DNA of 64,000 nt, from contig NW_023503496.1 in assembly GCF_014529535.1 (NCBI RefSeq), forward strand, positions 2,232,001-2,296,000, read 5' to 3'. A program made the position numbers and the translations under genes. How positions within the stretch are numbered: position 1 is the stretch's first letter; every line of letters starts with the position of its first letter. Source of the DNA: Bradysia coprophila. Its lineage: Eukaryota > Arthropoda > Insecta > Diptera > Sciaridae. The notes beneath the pieces are model-generated. The model was not told the origin of the DNA, searched no databases, and was given only the letters and a program-made list of their open reading frames with translations. Shown piece after piece: positions 1-10,099 of the stretch.

Positions 1-27
1 TGGTTTCAACGGTTTCGGAAACTTTAA

Positions 28-942
28 GAGGGATTCTTTTGAAAATCCACCTATCAAAATCGAACCCATTTCGTCTGGGATGGATATTATATACATGGTT
101 TGCCAGTAGACCTCAAAACAGGCCTCACACAGTCTCGAGCCACACCTGGTTGCTGGTGGAAGATCTCCGAAGTTGGAAAAATAGCGTTTTTTATCCGAAT
201 TTTTTGGCCGTTATAAATGATCGTTCCGGGTGAGAGTGGGCTCGTTGGAAAGCTGAGCTTAAGTTTGATTAGATTCATTGATATATGTTTGCAAAAATTT
301 GCAAGAAATTTTATTCAAAATCTGTGTGAACTTTAGACAGGTCGGGGCTGGTACTGATGACGCTTAATGTGAACCTAAGATGCTAGTCGTAACATACATT
401 GTCTAAGCTTTCCATGTATACCTCATTTGCAGTGCTGGTGATTGCTGGCGAGTTTTACGAGTAGCGGTTGTACTAACATAACATTTTGTTATGTCGGCAA
501 TCACCAGCACTGCAAATGAGGTATCAACGGAAAGCTTAGACAATGTATGTTACGACTAGCATCTTAGGTTCACATTAAGCGTCATCAGTACCAGCCCCAA
601 CCTGTCTAAAGTTCACACAGATTTTGAAAAAAAATTCTTGCAAATTTTTGCAAACATATATCAATGAATCTAATCAAACTAGGCATGACCCGAAAGTACT
701 TAAGCTCAGCTTTCCAACGAGCCCACTCTCACCCGGAACGATCATTTATAACTGCCAAAAAATTCGGATAAAAAACGCTATTTTTCCAACTTCGGAGATC
801 TTCCACCAGCAACCAGGTGTGGCTCGAGACTGTGTGAGGCCTGTTTTGAGGTCTACTGGCAAAGACCTTTCAAACCATGTATATATCCATCCCAGACGAA
901 ATGGGTCCGATTTTGATAGGTGGATTATCAAAGGAATCCCTC
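28..942. mobile_element. Foldback (long inverted-repeat) element, about 0.9 kb
   Basis: The arms at about 28-449 and 495-942 are near-perfect reverse complements around a short loop of about 45 bases. The outer ends read GAGGGATTCTTTTGA on the left and TCAAAGGAATCCCTC on the right. The bases TAA flank both ends and could be a 3-bp target duplication. The arms carry short open frames, which are side effects of the repeat. Similar GAGGGATT-type ends bound another palindromic element at 36784-37312, so this is probably one non-autonomous DNA-transposon family. Confidence 0.85.
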
Positions 943-1316
943 TAATTCAATACCTAAAAGTCATAGAACAATTTTTTTGTCAAGGGACCAGAGCTGCCCG
1001 GCCTATGGAAGATTCCCGGAAAAGTGGTCAAAAAAAAAACCCGCTAACTTTGAGACTCATTTCGCTGGTTATTTTTTACTAAATTTTGACGTGTGGGGTT
1101 TTTTGTAAAGTTAATTTCATACACACCAACGACAGCTGGCCGAGCTCTAACATATCAAAGAATCGGGCGCAACAGCTCTAGGAAGCACCAGTACTTTTCT
1201 CACAAGTTTTTTTTACAGAAAAGTGTGGGAATTAATAAGCATCTCGAACGATTTGTACGATTTTTACTCAAGAAATTACAAGACCTTTGATACCTTTGAA
1301 TGATATGATTGGGGTC

Positions 1317-1810
1317 TGAGTCTTCCCAAAGCTAGAACTCAAGGAAAACTAGCATTTCTAGCAGTTATTTGTTGCCTCCTCTTGATTTGAGGAAAGATAC
1401 ATGTGTTTGGATGTCAGTTCCTAGAATTCAATCATTCCGAATAGTCGTCCTTCCTCCCAGTGCTAGAACTCCGGGATAGTGAGTACTTCCATCGGTTTTT
1501 TCGAACTTTCTTCTGGACTTGTGGGAAGTTCGAGATGTCAGTTCCTAGAATTCCATCACTGCGAAAGGTCTATCATCTTCCCAAGGAAAACTAATATTTC
1601 CAGCAGTAACTTTCTAGTCTTCTCTGGATTTAAGGTAAGATTGAGGTCTGTCTGGAGGACAGTTCTTAGAATTCCTTCACTCTGAAGGGTCCATACACTT
1701 CCCAATACTAGAACTCCAGAATGACCAGAACTTCCACCAGTGTTGTTTAAAGCTTTTTTTTCTGATTTAAGGAACGAATTTCGAATGTCAATTGAATAGA
1801 ATAATAAATG
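1317..1810. repeat. Degenerate ~120-bp tandem repeat, about 4 units
   Basis: The phrase TTCCTAGAATTC followed by a CATT/CACT-rich stretch recurs near 1421, 1541 and 1662, with a more diverged copy near 1791. The spacing is about 120 to 130 bases. Each unit also contains a CTTCCCA...CTAGAACTC segment. It lies directly upstream of the dienelactone-hydrolase exons, probably in that gene's first intron. No coding function is visible. Confidence 0.75.
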
Positions 1811-1877
1811 CGAAAGCCGACATCAAACACTTTTAAACAAGTCGATTACTAACACGTCTGAAAATTGATTGTTGCAG

Positions 1878-2710
1878 AATAAGGGAGTAGATGCCGGCTA
1901 TGTTCCTCGTGGTCGTGTAGTTAATATTGGAAATCTACCCGTCTACGAAGCGCCCGACAATGTCAATAGCAGAAGAATGCTCATCGGTGTGTACGACATT
2001 GCTGGATTTTCACACCCAAACATGCAGCAAATCACCGATTTAATGGCTCTCGAAGCTGGAGGTTTTAGAGCTGTTTTGCCCGATTTCTTTCGTGGCCAAA
2101 GTTGGGATTTCAGTACTCCAATTGGGTGATTGTCAACGTCAACATGTACACTGAAGATTTCGATACATTTCCAACAATTTTATTGCAGTGACCTTGCTGC
2201 GTGGCTACAGCGTGTTGGCAATTGGGATACTATAGTCAGACCAGATTTGATTAACGTAGTAAGATATTACCAAAGTCAGGGCGTACAAGAGTTTGCGATA
2301 TTCGGAATGTGTTGGGGAGGCCGAATCGGCACATCTGCTGCTATTGAACTGTCTGATTATTTCAAAGCGATTGGCATCGTTCACCCGTCCAACGTCAATA
2401 ACAATGAGGCTCCATTGGTCAGAGTGCCGATGTATCTACTGCCATCGAGTGCTCAACCCGATATGGTAACTTAAGTGATTCTCTGCGAATTATTTCACGC
2501 TAATTCTTACACAACTTTGAACAGTTGCCATTTTACCAAGTACTTCGAATTAATTTCGGTGACAATAGCGGTCATAGACGATTCAATGATATGCCACATG
2601 GCTTTGCAGGTGCCAGCGGAAATTTCAGCAATCCGATAAATCAAATGCATGTGAATGAAGTTATCAGAACGCTTGGAGTTTTCTTCGCACGTAATCTTTC
2701 CAATGCATAG
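1878..2710 (+). CDS. Dienelactone hydrolase family protein (carboxymethylenebutenolidase-like), 3' exons
   Basis: Three exons in consistent phase: 1878-2125, 2189-2465 and 2525-2710 (stop included). The introns are short, with GT-AG borders (TTGCAG before exon 2, GAACAG before exon 3). The protein is an alpha/beta-hydrolase of the DLH family. VYDIAGF follows the first strand, GMCWGG holds the nucleophile cysteine, an Asp lies in the AQPD segment and MPHGF supplies the histidine, giving a Cys-Asp-His triad. Family members hydrolyse small lactones or esters in the cytosol. The first visible exon starts after a splice acceptor (GTTGCAG at 1877), so the start codon and first residues must lie in an upstream exon that I could not place. 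AATAAA follows near 2742. No frame lesions are seen, so the gene looks functional. Confidence 0.85.
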
Positions 2711-2742
2711 ATAAAACGTCAAAATCTATTGACAATTGACAA

Positions 2743-2748
2743 TAATAA
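2743..2748 (+). terminator. Polyadenylation signal of the DLH-like gene
   Basis: An AATAAA hexamer lies about 35 bases after the stop codon at 2710. The position is approximate to a base or two. Confidence 0.5.
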
Positions 2749-2904
2749 ACGTTGCCATTCAACTATACACAACTGTTCAGTTCATCAGTTGCAGATGCCA
2801 ATTTTGTGACGAGATTGCCTCATTTTAAGCAGAGTCGGACGGTATCTTTGATGCATAAGTTGTTGGCAAATAGCCGTTTGTAGAGATAGGGAACCTTCAA
2901 CAGG

Positions 2905-3760
2905 CTGTTTTTCAAAAGAATTCCTCTAAAAATCTTCAATTAAACTTCAAGCCAGCCGATCAAGCCGCCGCCGGCAATTTTTAAGCAAGCCGCGCCGCAG
3001 CCGAGCCGGTGCCAAAAACACGGCTCAAGCCGACTTGAAACGGCTAGAAAATGAAATAAAGATTTCGAAAGGTGAATGGGTGAAATAATTTTGAAAACGG
3101 AGATTCCTGTTGATCCTAAGCAGCTCAAGTACTTTTTGAATTTTTTTTTCAAAATTAAGAAAATTTTGAAAATTTTCTTGAATTTTCATGAATTTTCCAG
3201 AATGGTATATTACGTCCTCGCTTCTAAGTTTGTTGTTTTGGCGAGTATGACCTTTGCGGAACGAGCCGAAGGCGCACAATCAGTTAATTCACAAATTTGA
3301 GAAAACTTTATCGATCTTTGCGAATTTTCTCGATTTTTTTTCTTTTCAATTTTTACTTGATTTTCGTGAGCTTTCGATTTCTTCTCGAAAACCATTTTCT
3401 TAATGAGTTAAATGAGTGTACTGGAGCATGATTTTCCATTTAGTTCAAGTTTTGAGGCAATAAAACTTGACGTGTTAGTGAACCTTAGACTTAGAGACTT
3501 GCTTGTAACAAGACCAGTTCCACTTGCACTTTAAACAACCTAATCTACCTACATTTTCGCTTTCCGTACAATTTCATTTTCATGCTTACTAGTTCATTTT
3601 CCATGAATTTATCTAAACGTTTTTATTTTAAAAAAAAGTTAAAAGGAACCTCCAGCCGAGCCGTTTTAAGCCGGCTCAAGCCGACTTTTTCGCCGCCGCC
3701 GAGAAATTTTTTTCGGCTAGCCGCCGCCGAGGTTTCTCCGTCGGCGCTCATGCCTGCTTC
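2905..3760. repeat. Element with GCCG-rich ends, no gene
   Basis: The stretches 2940-3050 and 3650-3750 are rich in GCCG, GCCGCC and CGGCTCAAGCCGACTT. The last phrase occurs in direct orientation in both, which makes them paired termini or LTR-like ends of one element. The interior is AT-rich and contains only spurious frames. A GAATTCCTCT end like that of the foldback family sits near 2915. The GC-rich ends stand out sharply against the AT-rich surroundings. Confidence 0.45.
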
Positions 3761-3799
3761 AAGCTCAACTCAATTATTCATCGGCACTAACTGATGAAG

Positions 3800-5540
3800 A
3801 TATTTCATGAAGTCGCCGTTTTTTCAGGAAGTCGCCGTTCGAAACGAGAGAATGATTGACATAGTTGACGAGCGGTGAAAGATTTTTCATCATTTTGATA
3901 AACATAAGGGCGCTGGTGTTGCCCTGAATGACGCAGAGGTGATCAAGTGCATCACGAATCGACGGTGTTTCTTCATTGAAAGTTTTGGTGCTGTGGCTCT
4001 ATGATTCATAAGTTACTTGTAAATGAAATAAATCTGAGTGCAGAAAGATGCTTTTGCCGCTGTTTTACGGTCCAATGTTAGGGTTCCCATTTTTTAATTT
4101 TGAAAAAGAGGACATTTTAACGTCAAAAAAGAGGGAAAAAATTTTGAAGTGATGAAGAAGACGAGCGGGGCGAGCGACAATTTCTGAGACAACAAATTAC
4201 TTGTATTTCAGATTATTAGCTAACGCCACACAGAGAACATTTTTCACTTTAGGTGCGTACGAGCTGCATCAAATTTACTTAAAAAAGGCTTTAAAAAAAA
4301 GAGGACAAAGAGGCGGCCAGTTCAACGAATTCCATCAAACTTTGAACGTTAGGAAACTCTAACATCGATATCGAAAGAGAACGTAGCGTTGCGTGTAGTC
4401 CGTGATTTCACTCTTATCTTATCAAAGTACGTCGCAATTCATTTCTCTATTCATTTGTTCGTCCACTGATTCACCTAAAGATCAAATTCTGAAGCGCACT
4501 TACGGTGTGAATTCATGCAAAATCGAATTTTTGTAAAGCATTTACGGCGCGAATTTGATTTGAGAATGGATTTCGAAAATAATTTCCAGCTGTTTGTTAC
4601 ACACCTTATAGAGTGTTCCAGTTCGAATATTCGAACAGCTTTCAAAATGCTTAAATATAGGGAAGTAGCGTGGATCAAACGGTCATATGCCATATGTATC
4701 ATGACAACATCTACTACGGTTTGTGGCCTTTCAATCCTTTCAACCTGTCCCAAGCTATCCAACAAGTTATTCTCCTGAGTTGAAGGTCGCATCTCCGTTT
4801 CAAATTTTGTTTATGATCAATCTGCCAGTAGCTGTCGCAGGGAATCATTGGACTATTTGGTGTCAATATGAACTTCTCTAAGCTCAACCCTTTAATTCTA
4901 CGGCTTCATCATCAAAATTTTGCTCGGTTGAAGGATTGAGGCAGAACCATTCTCCCATACCGTCAATTTCATATGAAGAAACTCTAGCCTAGCGTATTCT
5001 TAACTGTTGTCTTGTGAAAAATATTTTGTTTCTCGTGAAATTTATTGATTTGTTGTGTTTGACATCGCAAATGTCATCGTTTCATACAATATGTCAAATT
5101 TTGATTTTCATTAACATGACAAACGTCAGATTTTAATTTTCATTTTAATGCACGATTACGACACGAAATGCACGAAATGTGACACATATTAGACATTTGA
5201 CACATGTTAAGCAGACACGTAACTAGATGCAATCGCATTGTGCAGAAAGGCAATCAACGAAGTGTGGACGTAATGTTGAACCGAACAAATTTTCTCTTCT
5301 TCTTCTGTTTTATGAATTGAGAACAGTTAGGTATAACTTAATCTCCTAGCACAAACGCTGTATTATCCTTCCCTACAACTTTCAATACAATTTGCTTCCC
5401 CCCCATGTGCACTCCCAAACATTATGGCTCCAGTTCGGGCCTGAATTCGCAATAAGATCTTAGATCTATACGCATTCTTCGTTCAGTGGATCAAATGGGT
5501 TCTTTCAATGCCGTACGACATACCAATGGTAGGAAAAGGC
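3800..5540. other. Intergenic sequence with repeat remnants
   Basis: No supported gene. Two AAAAAGAGGACA-type stretches (4110-4140 and 4295-4315) and repeated ATGTCAAATTTT-type phrases (5050-5130) suggest old element fragments. The small open frames at 4475-4790 on both strands overlap each other and have no recognisable motif. Confidence 0.4.
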
Positions 5541-5550
5541 AAAATTTCGA

Positions 5551-5580
5551 TATAAATTAAGGGCCCAACTCAGTCTCAGG
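5551..5580 (+). promoter_or_regulatory. Candidate core promoter (TATA box and Inr)
   Basis: TATAAA at 5551-5556 is followed by an arthropod-type initiator TCAGT at 5570-5574, just before the 306-aa reading frame. The spacing of about 20 bases is shorter than the usual 25-30. The next CTCAGG would fit better. This would give a very short leader before the ATG at 5586. Confidence 0.4.
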
Positions 5581-5585
5581 CAAAA

Positions 5586-6506
5586 ATGGAATTCACCATC
5601 GACGAAATGGTAGAATTGGCACGGGATGTGGAGAGGATCATCGTGTTCCATGGATTCGATAGACGCGCATTCACTGTTTCTAAAATGGCGTCCGACATGA
5701 AATTCTTGTCCGGAAAAAGGTACAAAAGGTTAAGTCACTCTGTGCGGATAGCCTTAATCGAAGACATCATAAAGAACGAGAAGAAGCTAGCGGATGTAAA
5801 ACAGCGCGGTCTGAAGGCACGAGAACTAGCACTGTCAAACCAAGTGGACGACGACGATTTCGATATAACGGTACTTGTGACGGATGCAAAGGTAGCGACG
5901 GCATTGGAGACGGCTTCACCAGTGGCGCAATTATTCTACGCATTTTATCCGCACCTTAGCGTCGACGAAATTGGTATGCGGATTTATTTGTACGATCCGA
6001 CGGCTGATCATTCACACGTGAGCAGTGATGCTGATGCGGCAGATGCCGATGAAGCAACTAGTGACGTTTCTGTCGGTTACAACGCATACGGCAACGGAAT
6101 ACGAAGAGTCATGGAAATGGTTGCGGAGTACCACAACTTTGAGCTTTCAAACTCCATAAGAATGGCATCGGATATGAAAACAGCGAGCGAGGGAAAATTT
6201 AATCATCTGAGTCAACGAGTTCGTACAGCGCTGCTTGAAAATTTCATTCAGAAAGAGGCAAACGTTGACGAGGCGAAGACACACATCCAGAATGCAAGAA
6301 ACGAGGCGAAACAGTCGCTACTCGACACATTCAGTACGTCAAACGTCATCGATCTTGTTGCTGACGCTGTAGTTCAATCATCGATGGACAAAATCGAAGA
6401 GCCGGAAAAAGTGTTATTTTACGAATACTATCCGAAGTTCACCGTGGAAGAAGTCACATACAGAGTCGATGCGTTTCGGCGTGGATTTGAACGGCCTTCA
6501 ATGTAA
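5586..6506 (+). CDS. Unknown single-exon protein with an internally duplicated domain
   Basis: A 306-aa intronless frame with good codon structure. I do not recognise the family. Residues about 5-137 and 166-296 are two copies of one module. Each copy has MASDMK (residues 34-39 and 193-198), then LSHSVRIALIED / LSQRVRTALLEN, then a long charged helix, then an acidic segment, then FYAFYPHLSVDEI / FYEYYPKFTVEEV. A linker of Asp and Ala residues (about 138-165) separates the copies. There is no signal peptide or membrane segment, so a soluble cytoplasmic or nuclear, largely helical protein is likely. It is bracketed by a promoter-like TATA/TCAGT upstream and AATAAA at 6568. Both the duplication and the retained frame argue that it is a real gene. 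Confidence 0.7.
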   Translation: MEFTIDEMVELARDVERIIVFHGFDRRAFTVSKMASDMKFLSGKRYKRLSHSVRIALIEDIIKNEKKLADVKQRGLKARELALSNQVDDDDFDITVLVTDAKVATALETASPVAQLFYAFYPHLSVDEIGMRIYLYDPTADHSHVSSDADAADADEATSDVSVGYNAYGNGIRRVMEMVAEYHNFELSNSIRMASDMKTASEGKFNHLSQRVRTALLENFIQKEANVDEAKTHIQNARNEAKQSLLDTFSTSNVIDLVADAVVQSSMDKIEEPEKVLFYEYYPKFTVEEVTYRVDAFRRGFERPSM

Positions 6507-6567
6507 ATCAAGACTGTCTAATTAATCACAGACGTTATTCCATATTACTTTAATGAACATTAAATTT

Positions 6568-6573
6568 AAATAA
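6568..6573 (+). terminator. Polyadenylation signal after the duplicated-domain gene
   Basis: AATAAA lies 62 bases past the TAA stop at 6506. Confidence 0.5.
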
Positions 6574-6730
6574 AAAAACAAACTTCGAATATCGAGAGAA
6601 AATAGTGTTGTTTTGGTCGTTTCCGCCTGTCTTTATTCGTCGTTCAGGGGTTGCTTGGAATCTCACGGCCAGAGAGCGCAAGATCATACGTTTATAAAAT
6701 TCGTGCCTACACCCACACGAGATACCAACA

Positions 6731-7047
6731 CAATAAACATAGCTAACACCGACCCGTACGAAACACCTATTCGTATCAAAAGCCTTTAATGTGGAACTCT
6801 TCATTTCTCTTACTCCATTTTCTTCTCTGGCAGCCATTTTGTTAGGAGACCGGAAATAGCACTGACGCTTTACATTCGTTAATACCTTTCAAACAAAACA
6901 AAAAATTCATGAAATTCGGTCAAAATTTACTCGAGATATTGACACTGTATGTACGGCCGAGTAGCCAGATAAGAGCTCACGCTCCGGTGAACATAATTTC
7001 ATAAACTTTTTCCCTGATTGGTACGGTCAATACCTATCTAATAAAGC
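6731..7047. repeat. Dispersed repeat, copy 1 of a locally repeated family
   Basis: Two segments recur. AACATAGCTAACACCGACCC and its following ~100 bases recur at 8820-8930. The segment GGAGACCGGAAATAG...ACTCGAGATATTGACA...CGGCCGAGTAGCCAGATAAG, through TGGTACGGTCAATACC, recurs at 8580-8790 and 9250-9480. The family shares the TTTACTCGAGATAT-type phrase with the 32-36 kb elements, so it is probably the same transposon superfamily. Confidence 0.6.
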
Positions 7048-7048
7048 G

Positions 7049-7880
7049 AATGTTGGCTTCTTGTCACATTTATCAACTCGAATGCCGTGAACGGATTGTA
7101 TTTGAACACGTTGAAGACAGGTTCCCCATCCTTAACGCTGAAGTAAAATGCACTGAAAATGTTCACAACGCCAATACTCCAGCTGGATGTGTCAGAACAA
7201 ATATAATACGGACATTCACAACAAGAAACCCATGGCGCTGATCGCGCTGATATGCAGCGATTTTTTTTCGTATGCAGTGTCACTACCGTGGATGTGTCAG
7301 AACAAATATAATACGGACATTCACAACAAGAAACCCATGGCGCTGATCGCGCTGATATGCAGCGATTTTTTTTCGTATGCAGTGTCACTACCGTGACGGT
7401 AGTGACACTGCATACGAAAAAAATCGCTGCGTATCAGCGCGATCAGCGCCATGGGTTTCTTGTTGTGAATGTCCGTATTATATTTGTTCTGACACATCGC
7501 TCCAGCTCCAACGGAATAGTTCGTCCACGACATTCAACGAATCGATGTGGTCAGTGAGAAACACGCCTACTCTTACCCTGGTACCAATATCGCGAATGGC
7601 CATAACTTTAGCCAACAATTGCGAGTCATTTCCAATTTCTGCACGCTCTGTGACCACAATTTGAAATGTATTTTTACTGCACTTCCGTTCTGTGACGTTA
7701 AAATTGCTTTCCGCAACAGCGTCGTTAAAAACGTACACTGTCTGAGATGTAACAGTGGCCCTTCTGGTTCCGGATCCCGATGACGACGACGGCACAGGAA
7801 ACCAATCGTCCAGCTCAGTTGACGATCCCATGAAAAAAATGTTGTGATCGAAACCGTAAAAATCGTTTAATCGATTGATT
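7049..7880 (-). pseudogene. Ionotropic-receptor-like fragment (insect IR family), interrupted
   Basis: On the minus strand, 7880-7508 and 7184-7049 form one reading frame once the insert at 7185-7499 is ignored. The peptide runs from a segment with YGFDHNIFFM through ELFRWSW, then SIGVVNIF and FKYNPFTAFEL. A WSxGIVN step followed some 20 residues later by a YNPF step is typical of the amino-terminal region of divergent insect ionotropic receptors (chemosensory relatives of glutamate receptors). That is a family inference from memory. The fragment is cut at its 5' side by a palindromic element (from 7877), in the middle by a 315-bp hairpin, and at its 3' side by a dispersed repeat. No channel region is present. 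It is very likely a dead fragment. Confidence 0.55.
7185..7499. mobile_element. 315-bp hairpin element of three 105-bp units with 8-bp target duplication
   Basis: A 105-bp unit starting GATGTGTCAGAAC occurs at 7186-7290, again directly at 7291-7395, then inverted at about 7396-7498. The whole is flanked by CTCCAGCT at 7177-7184 and 7500-7507, an 8-bp direct repeat as made by hAT or P-like transposases. The host frame continues across the duplication, which confirms the insertion boundaries. Confidence 0.75.
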
Positions 7881-8163
7881 AGAGGTGTGCGCCGGTAACT
7901 TTTCCTTCGATCGGCGTAACCGTCGGCGTTGGGTCTAAATGGCTACCCAGAGCGATGAGCTCTTCAGAGGAAAATAGGTAATACACCAAACAATCAGATT
8001 CCTCAGTTTAAATAAGTCGGCGTGAAGAAAATTTAAGAGCTATAGCGATTACGCCGACAATTTTTTGACTTTTTACGGAAACGCTTAAAAATTGTCGGCG
8101 TAATTGCTATAGCCCTCAAATTTTCTTCACGCCGACTTATTTAAACTGAGGAATCTGATTGCT
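7877..8163. mobile_element. Palindromic MITE, truncated copy (AGAGGTGTGCGCCGGT family)
   Basis: Starts ATTAGAGGTGTGCGCC and matches the full copy at 38428-38824 almost base for base, up to GAATCTGATT. About the last 110 bases of the right arm are missing. The internal palindrome around AAATTGTCGGCGTAAT is intact. It truncates the 5' side of the ionotropic-receptor-like frame. Confidence 0.8.
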
Positions 8164-8569
8164 CAATCGTAAACTGGCAAGCAATAGTAATGGATATAAT
8201 CAAACATATTTAACGTATTGTATAAAAATAAACGCAAATCCGAAGAAAATAGAGTAAAAAAGTTACTTTCTTGATCAATTTAATAACATTTTTAGTAGGA
8301 CCAGTTCGGATAATAGCAAATGAGGTGTCGTTGTAAAGGTAAGACGTGAGGCTATCAAGTGGTGAATGTGGCATCAAAATATATTGACTTTCACAAGTCA
8401 AAAACTTTCAGTAGGGTTGACAATATTTTCAAATTGACTTTTCTCAAAAAAGTACCGTTAACTTTTTTTGTTAATTATTGATATAAATTCGTCGCATGGT
8501 CCTAAATAATTATCCATAAAAAAATTTCGTATGCAACGACTTTTTTATTTAGACTTTTTTCAAGCTCAC

Positions 8570-8935
8570 CGTGACCTTATAAAGACGTTAGACATTTTAC
8601 ATTCGTTAATACCTTTCAAACAAAAAAAATCATGAAATTCTGTCAAAATTTACTCGAGATATTGACAAAATACTCCACGTTCACTGTACGGCCGAGTAGC
8701 CAGATAAGAGCTCACTCCAAGAGACCCAGCTCACGCTCCGGTGAACAAATTTTCATAAACTTTTTTCCCTTAAAAAAAAAAGGTACGCAGGTCCTTGTGC
8801 TTACTTCCAAAACAACAGTCAAAACATAGCTAACGCCGACCCGTACGAAACACCTATTCGTATCAAAAGCTTTTACTGTGAAACTCTTCATTTCTTTTAC
8901 TTCATTCTCTACTGAAAAGCTATTCGCACTTTAAA
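8570..8935. repeat. Dispersed repeat, copy 2
   Basis: Repeats the TTACATTCGTTAATACC, CTCGAGATATTGACA, CGGCCGAGTAGCCAG and CCGACCCGTACGAAACACC segments of the 6.7-7.05 kb copy, with the order of the two parts exchanged. No coding potential. Confidence 0.6.
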
Positions 8936-8994
8936 ATCACTTGCATTATCCACTCTTTGTCTTATTATCATATACAAATAAATTGCCGGAGGCA

Positions 8995-9982
8995 ATATAG
9001 ACAGCCCCGTACGAAGTCAACTTTCATAAATTCCTATTTAAACAACTGTATACCGCTATATTTACCTATATTTTCCTATAAATAAACATTTCACAGATGA
9101 ATATGCTATTATATAGCTCTATATGCCTGTATATAGCTCAATATAGGTGAATATAGATATATATAGATGTCCATATATGGAATGCCTGAAGTACCATTTT
9201 TCCCAAGATATATCACTTTTAATAAAATCCAATATGGCCGCCGGCAGCCATTTTGTTAGGAGACCGGAAATAGTACCGACGCTTTACATTCGTTAATACC
9301 TTTCAAACAAAAAAAAATCATGAAATTTACTCGAGATATTGACAAAATACTCCACGTTCACTGTACGGCCGAGTAGACAGATAAGAGCTCACTGCAAGAG
9401 ACCTAGCTCACGCTCCGGAGAACATAATTTCATAAACTTTTTTTTCCCTGATTGGTACGGTCAATACCTATCTAATAAAGCTAAAACAGACGAAATATGT
9501 TCAAATGTGGCCGACCTACAAGCAAAAACGGTTTGCCGCCCTGTGCCTGTTCCACACCAAGGGGTCTAACTCACGAGTCGGTCATCCGATTTCCATAAAC
9601 TTTTTTTTTGTCGATCGGTATTGTAAAAACCTTTCATTTGACGTATCACTGAGAAGCGTAGTGCTTAAATGTTTGGAGATATCGTCGAAAAACACTTAGG
9701 CACTTATTGGGCCTCAGTTCCGGAGAGGTCGATCCGAAATCACCCATCTTCGAATTTAGCCTCTCTTTTGATAATACCAAACGGGGAAAAAAAGAATTTT
9801 AGAAATAGGATGCGTTTTACTCAAGTTATCGTGCAGACGGACAGACGAACATTTTTTTTTCACTGATTTGGCATCTCTAGACAACCACAATAGGTTTCCC
9901 CTTACTCAGGGAGTCCAATTCGACGTGTTACAAACGTATGCGTAAACCTATAAGACCCCAGTACTTCGTACGGGTCTAAAAA
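8995..9982. mobile_element. Non-autonomous element with AGCCCCGTACGAAGT / ACTTCGTACGGG ends
   Basis: Begins AGCCCCGTACGAAGT near 9002 and ends GTACTTCGTACGGGTCTA near 9977, an inverted terminal pair. Inside are a third copy of the CTCGAGATATTGACA repeat (9250-9480) and a GTGCAGACGGACAGACG segment near 9830. Equivalent end and interior motifs occur in the 32-33 kb and 34.8-35.9 kb elements. No transposase frame is visible. Confidence 0.6.
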
Positions 9983-10090
9983 GTGCATTTTTATTCTATA
10001 CGTGTTTCATCGATTTCAGCTGTTTTGCCATTGTAATTTGTATTGTTAAAACAGCTGAAATCGATAAACACGAAAATCATAAAAATGAAC
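9983..10090. repeat. Short perfect-type inverted repeat
   Basis: TGTTTCATCGATTTCAGCTG on the left pairs with CAGCTGAAATCGATAAACAC on the right, with arms of about 43 bases extending out to GTGCATTTTTAT / ATAAAAATGAAC. It sits immediately beside the end of the preceding element. Confidence 0.7.
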
Positions 10091-10099
10091 TTTTTTGAC

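Noticed and set aside
624..1082. 152-codon plus-strand frame in the first kilobase
   Set aside because: It lies within the right arm of the foldback element and reappears in the opposite strand of the left arm. It is not a gene.
7038..7664. Several 60-116 codon frames with repeated segments around 7.2-7.6 kb
   Set aside because: They come from the 105-bp units (a multiple of three) of the hairpin element, which stay open in several frames.
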